Assembly (NCBI GenBank): GCA_903834785.1
Contig: CAILKP010000042.1
Span: 79,034 to 143,033 of the forward strand
Direction of reading: 5' to 3'
From: an uncultured bacterium
GTDB lineage: Bacteria > Planctomycetota > Phycisphaerae > Phycisphaerales > UBA1924
DNA: 64,000 nucleotides
The notes beneath the pieces are model-generated. The model did no database searches and was not told the DNA's origin. It worked only from the letters and a program-made list of their open reading frames with translations. Both the position numbers and the translations under genes were made by a program. Below, in pieces: positions 8,172 to 17,787 of the stretch; position 1 is the first letter of the stretch; every line of letters starts with the position of its first letter.

Positions 8172-9869
8172 TTACAGCTCCACCACTTCCATGTCCGCTT
8201 CCTGGCGGGTCTCCACCGTCGCCGGCTTGGCCGCCGTGGCAAAGGCCTGCAGGTCGCTGTGCCGCGCCGCCATCTCCTGCCGCACCATCGCCGCGTTGCT
8301 CGTCGGGGCAGCCGCCCCGGTCGCCTCGGCAATCAGCTCTGCCGCGATGTGTCCCTCGGCAAACGCACCGTCGCGCACCGCAATCGCCTGCTCAAAGCAC
8401 TGGATCAGGCCCTTGTGGTTCGTAAATGTGCCCGCCTTCTCGGCAAACGTCGCACCGCCGATGAGCACATCCGCCCGCTCGGTCAGCGTGCTCGGCAGCG
8501 TGTCAATCACCGCCACAAACTTGCTGTCACGGTTGCCCGCCGGGCCGATGGCCGCCATGAACTCCGGCGTGATCCAGTTGCTCGGGTAGTTGCCCGTCAC
8601 CAGCACGCCGCCGATCTCGCCCGAGCGCAGCTGCGTGACCACCTGCTCAAAGCTCGCCACGTACCCGTTGTGCGCTGTCGGCTTGCTCAGCGCCGTCAGC
8701 ACGGCCTTCACGCCGCGGCTGTTGGGGCACTTCTCCGCCGAGATCACAAACCCGTCCGCCTTGCCCGGCGGGAAGGTCTTGTCCTGGCCCGAGACCGGGA
8801 TCGGCCCCATCGCCAGGAACGCCTTGCCGTCAATCGCCTGCACCGCGCGGGCAAGCAGGTACGCCTCCTCGCTCGGCAGCATCGGTGAGATCATCACCGC
8901 GATCTTCTTGCCCGCAGCCGCAACCTTCTTCAGGCCCGCGACAATGTCGCCCACAGCACGCGCCAGGTCCGTCGCCACCGGCACGCCGAACTGCTTGCGC
9001 ACGCACCCGGCCAGCCGGTCCTCGCGGTGAATGAACTTCCAGCCGTACCGCACCTCATCGCTCAGCCACCACTTGTTCACACCCATGTTGGTGCGCGGCT
9101 TGATGCGATAGACCCGCCCCTCGTTGTGATGAATCGAGATGTTGTCGCCCGAGGCCGTGATGCCGTCGATGCTCGGTGTTTCCTTCAGGAACCACACGCG
9201 CTGGGCAAACAGGAAGTCCTTGTCCAGCAGCGCACCCACCGGGCACAGGTCCGCAACGTTGCCCGAAAGCTCGTTGTCCAGCGGCTGGCCGGGGAACACA
9301 TCAATCTCTTCGCGGTTGCCGCGACCCGTCACCAGCAGCTCGCTGGTCCCCGTCACCTCACGCGTAAAGCGCACGCACCGCGTGCACATGATGCACCGGT
9401 CGCTGTACAGGAAAATGTGCGGGCCAAGGTCCTTCTTGGGCTGCTTGAGCTTGGACTCCTCAAACCGGCTCTTGCCGCGCCCGTACTCGTAGCTGTAATC
9501 CTGCAGGAAGCACTCGCCCGCCTGGTCGCACACCGGGCAGTCCAGCGGGTGGTTGATCAGCAGATACTCCATCACCGCACGCTGGTTGGCCACCGCCTTG
9601 GGGCTGTCGGAGTACACCACCATCCCGTCCGCCGCCGCCGTCTGGCACGTCGGGAACAGCTTCCCGCCCATCATCGGCTCAAGCTTGTTGTTGTTCCGCG
9701 GGTTCGGAGACCACACCTCCGCCAGACAAATGCGGCAGCTCGCCACGATCGACAATCCATCGTGATAGCAGTACTGCGGTACGGCAATGCCGTTGTCGTT
9801 GGCGACCTGCAGAATCATCTGGCCGGGCTTGAACTCACAGACGCGGCCGTCAATCGTGATCGTGGGCAT
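8172..9869 (-). CDS. nuoG: NADH-quinone oxidoreductase subunit G (iron-sulfur/molybdopterin-like)
   Basis: Peripheral-arm subunit of complex I that carries electrons between Fe-S clusters. From the N-terminus: a 2Fe-2S ferredoxin domain with Cys34, Cys45, Cys48 and a fourth Cys in FPTCQT; the His/Cys-ligated cluster motif HPLDCPVCDQAGECF; two 4Fe-4S motifs, CIMCTRCVRF and ADLCPVGAL; then a molybdopterin-oxidoreductase-like region that is degenerate, as usual for NuoG. Its 565 residues are well below the common 700-900, so the C-terminal domain is reduced. The ATG at 9869 starts directly with the ferredoxin strand; an upstream in-frame ATG would add a 49-residue Gly/Ala-rich leader. No other nuo gene is in the window. 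Confidence 0.88.
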   Translation of the reverse strand: MPTITIDGRVCEFKPGQMILQVANDNGIAVPQYCYHDGLSIVASCRICLAEVWSPNPRNNNKLEPMMGGKLFPTCQTAAADGMVVYSDSPKAVANQRAVMEYLLINHPLDCPVCDQAGECFLQDYSYEYGRGKSRFEESKLKQPKKDLGPHIFLYSDRCIMCTRCVRFTREVTGTSELLVTGRGNREEIDVFPGQPLDNELSGNVADLCPVGALLDKDFLFAQRVWFLKETPSIDGITASGDNISIHHNEGRVYRIKPRTNMGVNKWWLSDEVRYGWKFIHREDRLAGCVRKQFGVPVATDLARAVGDIVAGLKKVAAAGKKIAVMISPMLPSEEAYLLARAVQAIDGKAFLAMGPIPVSGQDKTFPPGKADGFVISAEKCPNSRGVKAVLTALSKPTAHNGYVASFEQVVTQLRSGEIGGVLVTGNYPSNWITPEFMAAIGPAGNRDSKFVAVIDTLPSTLTERADVLIGGATFAEKAGTFTNHKGLIQCFEQAIAVRDGAFAEGHIAAELIAEATGAAAPTSNAAMVRQEMAARHSDLQAFATAAKPATVETRQEADMEVVEL

Positions 9870-10031
9870 AGGCAGTTCCAAACAAAAACCTGCCACCGGG
9901 GCACCGGCAGCTGCGTCCGATGGTATCGGGGTGCCCACGCGCCCGCCGGACCCGCACGCACGCAAAAGTGGGGGGCCAGCCCCCTCCGCCCCCTCCGCCC
10001 CCTCCATCGCCTCCACCTCGCTCCCAGCCCG

Positions 10032-11522
10032 TCACGGCTTCCGCACAAACCGCTGCCCGCCAACTGCCAGCTCCGCCGCCTTCCCATTCGGCCCCATCTT
10101 CACCTCCACCGGCGTGGCTGCTGTCCATTCAAACAGCGCGACCGTGCCTTGCGCCCCCTCCCTCCCCGGCGCCCCCGCCACCAGGAACGCGTTCGTCCGC
10201 AGCCCCGGCCGCCCCGCCCACGTAATCGTCGCCTTCGTTGCCTTCCTTTCCCTCACCACAGTCAGCACATTGCCCTTCTCATCGGTAAAGCTCCCCACCA
10301 GCAACTCCGCGGCAGCCGCACCCAGCGGCTCAGGCAGGTCCACCGCCGCCGGTGCGGGCCGATCCTCCGGTGCCAGCACCATCGCCTGCAACGCCGAAAC
10401 CATCTGGTTCACCGGCGCATCATCCGCATTGGCCAGGATCACCACGCATCCGTCCACATCCGGCAGCCGCACATACTGGCACGCAAAGCCCCGCACCCCG
10501 CCACCGTGCGACTGCACCGTCTTTCCATCAGCCGTCTTGCCGATCCGCCACCCCAGCCCATACTCCCCCGGCCCCGCCCGGAACATCTCCGCCTTCGATG
10601 CCTCGGTCAGCAACGCCGCATCCCCGCTCGCCGCTAGGGCCCGATCCCACCGCCAGAGGTCCTGCACACTGCTGACAACCCCGCCCATGCCCCGGTACTG
10701 CAACCCGTAACTCCCATACGGGTGTTCCAGCGCGGTCCGCGGCTCGCCAAACATTGATCGCCCCGTCGCCACCGTCGCCGCCACCCCCTCCACCGTCGGC
10801 GCCTTATCCCCCGTAAAGCACGTCACCTTCAGCCCTGCCGGGCCAAACAGCGACTGCCGCAGATACGTCGTGTAGCTCCGCCCGCTCGCCCGCGCCACAA
10901 TCTCCGACACAATCGCATAGCCCTGATTCCAGTACTCAAACCGCGTCCCCGGCTTCTGCCGCGGCCCGCCGGCCAGAAACACCGGCAGCACCGCCGCAAG
11001 GTCATCGCCGCCGCCGCGCGAGTTCGACCCCGGAATCCCCGATGTGTGCGCCAGCAAGTGCCGGATCGTGATCGCACCGCAGTTCTCCGGCACATCGGGC
11101 AGGATCGTGTCAATCGGATCATCCAGCTTCAGTTTGCCCTCCTGCACCAGCCGCAGCACCGCCGCCGCCGTGAACTGCTTGGTGACCGATGCAACCTCAA
11201 ACAGCGTCGCCGGTGTGTTGGGCTCCTTGCCCGCCAGGTCGCTGCTGCCCACGCCCACCGCCGCCACCACCCGCCCGCCCTTGCCCGCCAGCACCGCCCC
11301 GCTGAAGCCGAACGCCTCCGCACGCCGCGCATACCGCACCACCCGCTCGCCCAGTTCACCAGCCGCCACCGTCTCGGTCTCCGCCGTCGCCGCCGCAGTA
11401 CCCGGCTTCACCGCCGCGTCCGGAGCAACCGGCGCAACCGTCACCGCAGGCTTGCCCCACGCCTCCACCGCCATCAGCCCGATGCAGACTCCAACCGCCA
11501 ACCTCACAGTGCATGTTCCCAT
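10032..11522 (-). CDS. Serine beta-lactamase-fold hydrolase (class C / penicillin-binding type), secreted
   Basis: About 496 residues with a signal peptide (hydrophobic segment to about residue 22). The family motifs are present: SVTK, the SxxK catalytic serine and lysine, in LFEVASVTKQFTAAA; YWN as the YxN motif; and HLLAHTSGI, typical of class C esterase/peptidase members. A C-terminal beta-rich segment of about 100 residues follows the catalytic domain, as in related D-aminopeptidases. The likely substrate is a peptidoglycan-type peptide or a small ester; resistance to beta-lactams cannot be inferred. The start at 11522 puts the signal peptide at the N-terminus; another ATG lies 15 codons upstream. 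Confidence 0.85.
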   Translation of the reverse strand: MGTCTVRLAVGVCIGLMAVEAWGKPAVTVAPVAPDAAVKPGTAAATAETETVAAGELGERVVRYARRAEAFGFSGAVLAGKGGRVVAAVGVGSSDLAGKEPNTPATLFEVASVTKQFTAAAVLRLVQEGKLKLDDPIDTILPDVPENCGAITIRHLLAHTSGIPGSNSRGGGDDLAAVLPVFLAGGPRQKPGTRFEYWNQGYAIVSEIVARASGRSYTTYLRQSLFGPAGLKVTCFTGDKAPTVEGVAATVATGRSMFGEPRTALEHPYGSYGLQYRGMGGVVSSVQDLWRWDRALAASGDAALLTEASKAEMFRAGPGEYGLGWRIGKTADGKTVQSHGGGVRGFACQYVRLPDVDGCVVILANADDAPVNQMVSALQAMVLAPEDRPAPAAVDLPEPLGAAAAELLVGSFTDEKGNVLTVVRERKATKATITWAGRPGLRTNAFLVAGAPGREGAQGTVALFEWTAATPVEVKMGPNGKAAELAVGGQRFVRKP

Positions 11523-11582
11523 GCCACGATTGTACTGGAAATCCACCCTGAATCCCACTCCGCTCATGCCTCTTCACACAGA

Positions 11583-11618
11583 TGAAAAAGACCCTCCCGG
11601 CCAAACGCCGGAAGGGTC
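11583..11618 (-). terminator. Intrinsic terminator of clpB
   Basis: Arms GACCCTCCCGGC (11590-11601) and GCCGGAAGGGTC (11607-11618), 12 bp with one mismatch, 5-nt loop. On the minus strand it is followed by TTTTTC. It lies about 30 bp past the clpB stop. Confidence 0.85.
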
Positions 11619-11649
11619 CTTGGTTCACACACTCGCAGCCCGGTCCGCC

Positions 11650-14364
11650 TTACGCCTTCCGCGTAAAGGTGAACCCGTTGCCGTTGTAATCCGCCAGAAT
11701 CGTCGACCCCGGCTCAAACTCACCGGCCAGCAGCTTGCCCGACAGCGGGTTCTCAATCCGCTGCTGAATCGTCCGCTTCAGCGGCCGCGCGCCGTACGCC
11801 GGGTCCCAGCCCTCGGTCGCCAGCTGGTCGCCGGCCTTGGCCGTCAGCTCCAGCGTCAGGTTCCGCTCCGCAAGCCGGGCCTGCAGCCGCTTGAGCTGAA
11901 TCTCCACGATCCCGCGCAGGTGCTCGCGCTTCAGCGGCTTGAACACCACAACCTCATCAATCCGGTTGAGCATCTCCGGCCGCATCAGCGTCCCCAGCCC
12001 CGTCGCCTCAGTCAGCGTCTGCACAACACGCGGCGACAGCCCCGCCGCCTTGCCCGCTTCCTGCAGCGCATCGGCCACCGGCCCGCGACGCAGCATGTGC
12101 CGCACCGCCGCATCAATCTCCCAGTCCTCAGCGCCCATGCTCGTGAGTTCCTGGATCTGCTGGCTGCCGTAGTTGCTCGTCAGCACGATGATCGTGTTCT
12201 TAAAGTCCACCGTGCGCCCCTGCCCGTCAGTCAGCCGCCCGTCATCAAGCAGCTGCAGCAGCACGTTGAACACGTCCGGGTGCGCCTTCTCGATCTCATC
12301 GAGCAGGATCACCGCGTACGGCCGCCGCCGCACCGCCTCGGTCAGCGCGCCGCCCTCCTCATAACCCACATAGCCCGGTGGTGCACCAATCAGACGCGAG
12401 ACGGAGTGCTTCTCCATGTACTCGCTCATGTCAATCCGCACCATCGCCTCCGGCGTGTCAAACAGGAAGTCCGCCAAAGCGCGGCACGTTTCCGTCTTGC
12501 CCACACCCGTCGGCCCCAGGAACAGGAACGATCCGATCGGCCGGTTCGGGTCTCCCAGCCCGGCGCGGGCACGCCGCACCGCATCGGCCACCGCCCGCAG
12601 GGCCTCATCCTGGCCCACCACACGCGTGGCCAGCTCGCGCTCCATCCGCAGCAGCTTCGTCTTCTCGCCCTCCACCATCCGCGACACAGGAATCCCCGTC
12701 CACGCGGCAACAACCTCGGCCACCGCCTCGGCGTCCACCTGCGTCTTGACCATCGACCCGCCCGCGGCAGTCCGCTTGTCAATGTGCGCTTCAACCTCCG
12801 CCAGCTTCGTCTCCAGCTGCCGCAGGTCCCCGTGCTGAATCCGCCCCACCAGCTCAAAGTCGCCGCGCCGCTGTGCCTGCTCCAGTTCCACCTTCTTGCG
12901 GTCCAGCTGCTCTTTCAGCTCGCCGACCATCTTCAGGTCCTTGTTCTCCAGCTCCCACCGCGCCGTCAGCGCGGTGTCCTGCTCCTGCAGCCCGGCCAGG
13001 TTCCGCTCCAGCGCCTCCAGCGTGCGCTGCACGTCCTTGGCCTCCGGTGAGCCGGGCTTCTCCTTGATCTCCAGCTTCAGCGTCTCACGCTCAAACTTCA
13101 GCTGCATGATCTTGCGGCGGAGTTCATCGAGCTCCACCGGCAGCGAGTCAATCTCCAGCCGCACCCGCGAGGCCGCCTCATCAACAAGGTCAATCGCCTT
13201 GTCCGGCAGGAACCGCTCGGTGATGTACCGGTTCGACAGGTTCGCCGCCGCCAACAGGGCCGAGTCCAGGATCTTCACGCCATGGTGGCTCTCGTACCGC
13301 TCCTTGATGCCGCGCAGGATCGCCACGGTGTCCGTCACCGTCGGCTCGCCCACGTACACCGGCTGGAATCGCCGCTCAAAGGCCGGGTCCTTCTCAATGT
13401 GCTTGCGGTACTCATCCAGCGTCGTGGCGCCGATGCACCGCAGCTCACCTCGCGCCAGCGCGGGCTTGAGCAGGTTGCCCGCCGAGACCGATCCCTCACC
13501 CGCCCCCGCACCCACAATCGTGTGCAGCTCATCAATGAACAGGATCACATTGCCCTGCCGCGCCTGCACTTCCTTGAGCACGGCCTTGAGCCGCTCTTCA
13601 AACTCGCCACGGAACTTGGTGCCCGCCAGCAGCGCACCGACATCCAGGGCCAGAATCCGCTGGCTCCGCATGGACTCGGGGCAGTCGTTCTTGACGATGC
13701 GCAGGGCGAGGCCTTCGACGACGGCTGTTTTGCCGACGCCGGGCTCACCGATCAGCACCGGGTTGTTCTTGGTCCGCCGCGACAGCACCTGCATGCACCG
13801 CCGCGTTTCATCATCCCGGCCGATCACCGGGTCAATCTTGCCTTCCTCGGCCTTCTGCGTCAGGTCGATGGTGTACTTCTTCAGCGCCTCAAAGCCGCCC
13901 TCGGCCGACGGGCTGTTGACCGCCCCGCCGCCCGATGCCGCCCGCAGCTGCTTGATGGCCGCCTCAACCTTCGAGCGCTCCAGGCCCGCAGTCAGCAGCA
14001 CCGTCTTGCCCGGCCCGCCGGTGTCGAAGATCGACAGCAGCGTGTGCTCCATCGTCACATAGCTGTCGCCCATCTTGCGGGCCAGAATGTCCGCCTTGGC
14101 CAGTACATCCACCAGCGGCCGGTCACTTGGCGTGCCGCCACTCGCCCGCGGCAGCTTACTCAGCTCCGTCGCCAGCGCCTGGCCGATGCGTGCCGGATCC
14201 GCCCCGGCCTTGGATGCCAGATTGCCGATCAGCCCCGTCTCATGCTCAAGCATGGCCGAGAGCAAATGGCCCGATGTCACCTCCGGATTCCCCGCCTCGC
14301 GGGCAAGCTGCTGGGCACCGGTGATGGACTCCTGCATCGGAATGGTGAAGCGGTCAAGTCGCAT
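11650..14364 (-). CDS. clpB: ATP-dependent disaggregase ClpB
   Basis: Hexameric AAA+ chaperone that, with DnaK, threads proteins out of aggregates. It has the normal architecture over 904 residues: N-domain ([20 protein letters not shown] onward), first AAA module with Walker [10 protein letters not shown] and a FIDELHT Walker B, a coiled-coil middle domain of roughly 120 residues, and a second module with GPTGVGKTE and [10 protein letters not shown]. Pore-loop sequences are in place. The ATG at 14364 has GGAGG 7 nt upstream and begins where ClpB proteins begin; the frame stays open further upstream only through the repeat. No classic CIRCE element is visible, but a short perfect inverted repeat lies about 250 bp upstream. 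Confidence 0.97.
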   Translation of the reverse strand: MRLDRFTIPMQESITGAQQLAREAGNPEVTSGHLLSAMLEHETGLIGNLASKAGADPARIGQALATELSKLPRASGGTPSDRPLVDVLAKADILARKMGDSYVTMEHTLLSIFDTGGPGKTVLLTAGLERSKVEAAIKQLRAASGGGAVNSPSAEGGFEALKKYTIDLTQKAEEGKIDPVIGRDDETRRCMQVLSRRTKNNPVLIGEPGVGKTAVVEGLALRIVKNDCPESMRSQRILALDVGALLAGTKFRGEFEERLKAVLKEVQARQGNVILFIDELHTIVGAGAGEGSVSAGNLLKPALARGELRCIGATTLDEYRKHIEKDPAFERRFQPVYVGEPTVTDTVAILRGIKERYESHHGVKILDSALLAAANLSNRYITERFLPDKAIDLVDEAASRVRLEIDSLPVELDELRRKIMQLKFERETLKLEIKEKPGSPEAKDVQRTLEALERNLAGLQEQDTALTARWELENKDLKMVGELKEQLDRKKVELEQAQRRGDFELVGRIQHGDLRQLETKLAEVEAHIDKRTAAGGSMVKTQVDAEAVAEVVAAWTGIPVSRMVEGEKTKLLRMERELATRVVGQDEALRAVADAVRRARAGLGDPNRPIGSFLFLGPTGVGKTETCRALADFLFDTPEAMVRIDMSEYMEKHSVSRLIGAPPGYVGYEEGGALTEAVRRRPYAVILLDEIEKAHPDVFNVLLQLLDDGRLTDGQGRTVDFKNTIIVLTSNYGSQQIQELTSMGAEDWEIDAAVRHMLRRGPVADALQEAGKAAGLSPRVVQTLTEATGLGTLMRPEMLNRIDEVVVFKPLKREHLRGIVEIQLKRLQARLAERNLTLELTAKAGDQLATEGWDPAYGARPLKRTIQQRIENPLSGKLLAGEFEPGSTILADYNGNGFTFTRKA

Positions 14365-14534
14365 AGTGAAACCTCCGTATCGGCAAAGAGGCAACCCGCG
14401 TGCCAACCTTCCCAGCCCCAAACCCGCCCCGTTCTTGCACCCCGTCCGCCCCCAACCCCCTTCCCAGCCCCGCCAGCACCTCTTCCACAGCCGTCTCCAT
14501 CCCCTCCCTGCCGAGTTGGCAGGCCACGCCCAGC

Positions 14535-14847
14535 CCGATTGGAGCCCGAAGCGGAAGCGCCCGGGCCGGTGAAAGAAGCCCACTTACCACAAACTGCCCA
14601 CTCGCACGAAGGTTGTTGTGCTCCCAGAGCACAACACACCTCCGTGCCCGCGATCAATTCCGCCTCCGCCTCTTCCTTTTCCCTTTGATCTTTTCTCTTT
14701 CACCTCTCCCATCTCCCCGCCTTCATCCTGCCCATCCTGTCCATCCCTGTTCCATTCTTCTGTCTCTTGTCTTGCTCCGGTCCTCTGGTGCTCTGCGTGA
14801 GCCCCTTCTCCCGCCTTTCCTCTTCCCCTCCGCGATCTCTGCGTTCA
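14535..14847 (+). repeat. Dispersed intergenic repeat, copy A
   Basis: Begins TTGGAGCCCGAAGCGGAAGC, continues through CCCGGGCCGGTGAAA, a short hairpin, a long pyrimidine tract (CCTCTTCCTTTTCC and CTCTTTCACCTCTCCC), CCGCCTTCATCCTGCCCATC, and ends with CTCTGCGTGAGCCCCTTC and CTCCGCGATCTCTGCG. The same ordered blocks recur on the minus strand at 21428-21753. Most blocks match closely; spacers diverge. Not coding: only the amino-acid pattern forced by the repeat is shared. Confidence 0.85.
14615..14635. repeat. Perfect 9-bp inverted repeat inside repeat copy A
   Basis: GTTGTGCTC and GAGCACAAC separated by CCA. The equivalent place in copy B carries a hairpin with a compensated base-pair change (see findings). 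It could be an operator for clpB or an RNA hairpin of the repeat. Confidence 0.6.
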
Positions 14848-14871
14848 TCTCTCCCGCCTTCCCCTCGCGAC

Positions 14872-15867
14872 TCACACCACCCTGTTCGCCGGCTCCCCGC
14901 CCAGCGCCGCCGTACTCGCGCTCGTGCACACCAGCTCAGTCATCAGTTCCCGGTAATGCCGCTCCGAGCTTCCAATGTGCGGGCTCAGCACCACGTTGTC
15001 AAGCGTCAGCAAGTCAGGATGCACCGCCGGCTCGTGCTCAAACACATCCAGCCCCGCACCCCAGATGCGCCCGGCCTTGAGATGTGCCGCCAGCGCGGCT
15101 TCATCAATCACCGGCCCACGTGACGTGTTAATCACAATCGCCGTCGGCTTGAGCAGCTTCAGATTCCCCGCATGCAGCAGGTGCCGCGTCTGATCCGTCA
15201 GCGGCGTGTGGATGCTCACCACATCAGCCATCGCCAGCCCCTCTTCCAGCGTCACCCGCCTGGCCACCAGCGGGGCAATCTCAAAGTCCAAATGGCGGCT
15301 GCGCGCGGTGTACACCACGTTCATGCCAAACGCCCTGGCCCGCCCCGCCACCGCCTTGCCGATCCGCCCCGCACCAACAACATGCAGCGTCTGCCCGCAC
15401 AGGTGCATGCCCATCCAGCCCCGCGGAAAATCATTCCCGCCCGCGCTGAACGCCCCGGACCGCACAAACGCATCCGCCTGCACCAGCCGCCGCGCCACCG
15501 TCAGCACCAGCGCCATCGCCATGTTCGCCGTGCCCTCTGTCACCGCATCCGGCGTGTTGCACACCATCACCCCGCGCCGGCGGCACAGCTCCAGATCAAT
15601 GTTGTCCGTCCCCACCGCAAACGTGCACACCGCCCGCAGTTGCGGCCCGGCGGCATCCAGAAACTCCGCATCCACCGCCTGATTGAACATGCACACCACC
15701 GCATGGCTGCCGGCAATGAACGTCAGCAACTCACCCCGCGGCATGTCGCCCGGCCCGGCCAGTCGCAGCGTCACACGCTCATCCACCAGCGCGCGCGGGT
15801 CGCCCGGCAGCTCCCGGGTCACGCTCACAATCGGTTGGCTCACCAGTTTTTTCACAGGGGTGCTCAC
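14872..15867 (-). CDS. D-isomer-specific 2-hydroxyacid dehydrogenase
   Basis: NAD(P)-dependent oxidoreductase of the D-lactate/glycerate/phosphoglycerate dehydrogenase superfamily. Visible: VCTFAVGTDNIDLELCRRRG from the substrate domain, the dinucleotide-binding HVVGAGRIGKAVAGRARAFG, and the catalytic triad, Arg in INTSRGPVIDE, Glu in DVFEHEP and His in LSPHIGS. About 331 residues, normal for glyoxylate/hydroxypyruvate reductase-like members; no ACT domain, so not a classical SerA. The GTG at 15867 is my choice because an ATG at 15915 would overlap the upstream esterase gene by 34 bp, but neither has a good ribosome site. Substrate undetermined. Confidence 0.88.
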   Translation of the reverse strand: MSTPVKKLVSQPIVSVTRELPGDPRALVDERVTLRLAGPGDMPRGELLTFIAGSHAVVCMFNQAVDAEFLDAAGPQLRAVCTFAVGTDNIDLELCRRRGVMVCNTPDAVTEGTANMAMALVLTVARRLVQADAFVRSGAFSAGGNDFPRGWMGMHLCGQTLHVVGAGRIGKAVAGRARAFGMNVVYTARSRHLDFEIAPLVARRVTLEEGLAMADVVSIHTPLTDQTRHLLHAGNLKLLKPTAIVINTSRGPVIDEAALAAHLKAGRIWGAGLDVFEHEPAVHPDLLTLDNVVLSPHIGSSERHYRELMTELVCTSASTAALGGEPANRVV

Positions 15868-15881
15868 GCGCGGGCTCGCGG

Positions 15882-16610
15882 CTACTTGCGGGCAAAGCTG
15901 CTCAGCCACAGCCACAAATCAGCCTCGCCGGTGGCCCGGTACGCCGGATCCCACGCGTTATGGTCGGCCTCAGGAAACAGTGTCAGCTTCGGCGCCGGCA
16001 CAGCCGTTGCCGCACCCGCCCGCCGCTGATTGATCGCCTCCACCATGTTCTGGCTCTGCACCGGCGGCACCACCGTGTCCTTGACGCCGTGGAACGCCCA
16101 GATCGGCAGCCCCGTCAGCTTGTCGGCCACCGCGCCAGGGTCGCCATAACCGCAGATCGGCACAATCGCCGCGAACAGCACCGGGTGCTTGGCGGCAATC
16201 GCCCATGTTCCCGCCCCGCCCTGCGACAGCCCGGTCAGATAGATCCGCGACCGGTCAATGTTGTGCTCAGCCAGCACCGCGGCAATGCAGGCATCCACGT
16301 AGTCATCCTCCTGGCCCCACTGCACCTCAGGTCCCTGCTTCTGCGGCGCGATGATGATCGCCGGCCACCGCGCTGGGCTCAACTGCGCCGCGGCAACCAG
16401 TCCCACCGCCGTCTGCTTCGAGCCCTCGGTCCCGCACTCGCCCCGGCCGTGCAGGAACACCACCAGCGGCCACTGCTTGCTGCTGCCAGACTGATAACCC
16501 GGCGGGTACCACACCGCCAGGTGCCGCGTCTTGCCGCCGTGCGGCAGCGGCCGGATCACCAGTGTGGGCGTGCTTTCGGGGCTGCTCTGTCCGGCAAATG
16601 GAATGGACAT
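15882..16610 (-). CDS. Serine esterase / prolyl-oligopeptidase-like alpha/beta hydrolase
   Basis: About 242 residues of a compact alpha/beta hydrolase: oxyanion strand PLVVFLHGRGECGTEGS, nucleophile elbow IYLTGLSQGGAGTWA with Ser, acid residue in WAFHGVKDTVVPP, and His in FPEADHNAWDP. It resembles the phospholipase/carboxylesterase and poly(3-hydroxybutyrate)-depolymerase-type group found in large numbers in planctomycetes. The ATG at 16610 starts close to the fold; upstream ATGs in the same frame could add a Cys-containing leader, and a short lipoprotein signal there cannot be excluded. Its 3' end is 15 bp from the chosen start of the dehydrogenase, so the two are likely co-transcribed. Confidence 0.8.
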   Translation of the reverse strand: MSIPFAGQSSPESTPTLVIRPLPHGGKTRHLAVWYPPGYQSGSSKQWPLVVFLHGRGECGTEGSKQTAVGLVAAAQLSPARWPAIIIAPQKQGPEVQWGQEDDYVDACIAAVLAEHNIDRSRIYLTGLSQGGAGTWAIAAKHPVLFAAIVPICGYGDPGAVADKLTGLPIWAFHGVKDTVVPPVQSQNMVEAINQRRAGAATAVPAPKLTLFPEADHNAWDPAYRATGEADLWLWLSSFARK

Positions 16611-16953
16611 GGTCGGAGCTGGTTGGATGGAACGGAGGGATGAGCTGCAAGAAACACAACCCTGCATCACGGCAAGGGTGCCCATCGATAACGGGCCGAA
16701 AACGAAGCTTCCCGATGATCGGACCATGGCACATCGTTGCACGGCTGCGCCCGCGGCGACGGGGCAGACCAGGCAAACTCCGCCGGGGGCAATAACGCGG
16801 GCCACCCCGTAACCCGGACCGTACCGGCGGCACGATCAACCCGGTTTGACCGACCGGTGCGGATTGAAAGGTCGGATCCCTTGACTGGCCCGGCGGGTGA
16901 GCCGATCCGTTCCCGGCAAGGAATGCCAAAGAACGTGCTTGTGGAGATGCCCC
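16611..16953. other. Divergent intergenic region between the esterase and motA
   Basis: 343 bp upstream of both genes. It must carry the motAB promoter. A sequence resembling a sigma-54 site (TGGCACATCGTTGCA, 16727-16741) has one base too few between GG and GC, and no clear sigma-28 site was found. Nothing else recognisable. Confidence 0.5.
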
Positions 16954-17733
16954 GTGGATAAAGCCAGTCTGATCGGCTCAATCTTGATGTTCGTCGCGTG
17001 CTTCGTGGTGTTCTGGATGGCCACGCACGGCAACCTTCTGGCGCTCTGGTCTTCCAAGGGCGCGATCATGGTTATCGGTGGAACCATCGCCGTTATTCTC
17101 ATGGCCATGCCCATGGAGAAGATCACCTGCGCCATGGGCTACGTCAAGGCCTACTACATCCACAAGGGCAAGAGCCCCGCCGAAATCATCAAGGTCATGG
17201 GCGATCTGGCTGACAAGGCCCGCCGCGAAGGCATCCTCTCGCTGGAAGGCGAGGTCGGCCGTCTGGACGACCCGTTCCTGCAGTCGGGCATGAAGATGGC
17301 CATCGACGGTGTCGCCCCCGAGTCCATCGAGGCCACGCTCCGCATGGAAGTCATGGCCATGCAGGAACGCCACAAGGCCGGCAAGAAGTTCTTCGACCTC
17401 ATCAAGGTCTACGGCCCCGGCATCGCCTTGACCGCGACGCTCATCGGTCAGATCGGTATGTTCTCCGCCCTCGGTGGCTCCATCGAAATCATGGGACAGA
17501 TGCTCGCGACGGCCGTCGTGGCCACCATGTACGGAACCGTCATGGCCAACTGCATCGCCGGACCCATGGGCGACAAGCTGGCCATGCGCTCGGCCGAGGA
17601 AATCCTCGTCCGTGAAATGGTGCTCCAGGGCATCCTGTCCATCCAGGGTGGTGACAACCCCCGCGTGACCATGGACCGCATGCTCGCCTTCGTCCCCGCC
17701 GTCAGCCGCGCCCTGTACCAGAAGGCCGCCTGA
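16954..17733 (+). CDS. motA: Flagellar motor stator protein MotA
   Basis: Inner-membrane stator subunit that, with MotB, conducts ions and applies torque to the flagellar rotor. The 259 residues show the four-helix pattern: helix 1 (SLIGSILMFVACFVVFWMA), helix 2 (AIMVIGGTIAVILMAM), a large cytoplasmic loop with charged residues (EGEVGRLDDPFLQSG), helix 3 (KVYGPGIALTATLIGQIGMF) and helix 4 (LATAVVATMYGTVMANCIAG). A GTG at 16954 with GGAG 8 nt upstream is chosen; an ATG 19 codons earlier adds a Cys-rich leader that stators lack. motB follows after 54 bp, so they form an operon. Confidence 0.93.
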   Translation: MDKASLIGSILMFVACFVVFWMATHGNLLALWSSKGAIMVIGGTIAVILMAMPMEKITCAMGYVKAYYIHKGKSPAEIIKVMGDLADKARREGILSLEGEVGRLDDPFLQSGMKMAIDGVAPESIEATLRMEVMAMQERHKAGKKFFDLIKVYGPGIALTATLIGQIGMFSALGGSIEIMGQMLATAVVATMYGTVMANCIAGPMGDKLAMRSAEEILVREMVLQGILSIQGGDNPRVTMDRMLAFVPAVSRALYQKAA

Positions 17734-17787
17734 TCCGCAGCACGCTGACCCCCGCGACCGCACCGGCACCACCCGGAGCCGACACCT

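Larger units (their letters stand above)
14365..14871. other. clpB upstream / dehydrogenase downstream intergenic region
   Basis: 507 bp without a gene. Most of it is repeat copy A (see that entry). The remainder, 14365-14534, is C-rich and probably holds the clpB leader and promoter. No tRNA-like or convincing sigma-factor site was seen. Confidence 0.6.

Noticed and set aside
14365..14583. An N-terminal extension of ClpB by 73 residues
   Set aside because: The frame is open but reads through the intergenic repeat; the real start has a good ribosome site and the family N-terminus.
16727..16741. Sigma-54-like site TGGCACATCGTTGCA upstream of motA
   Set aside because: Only 9 bases separate GG and GC instead of the required 10, and it is over 200 bp from the start codon.
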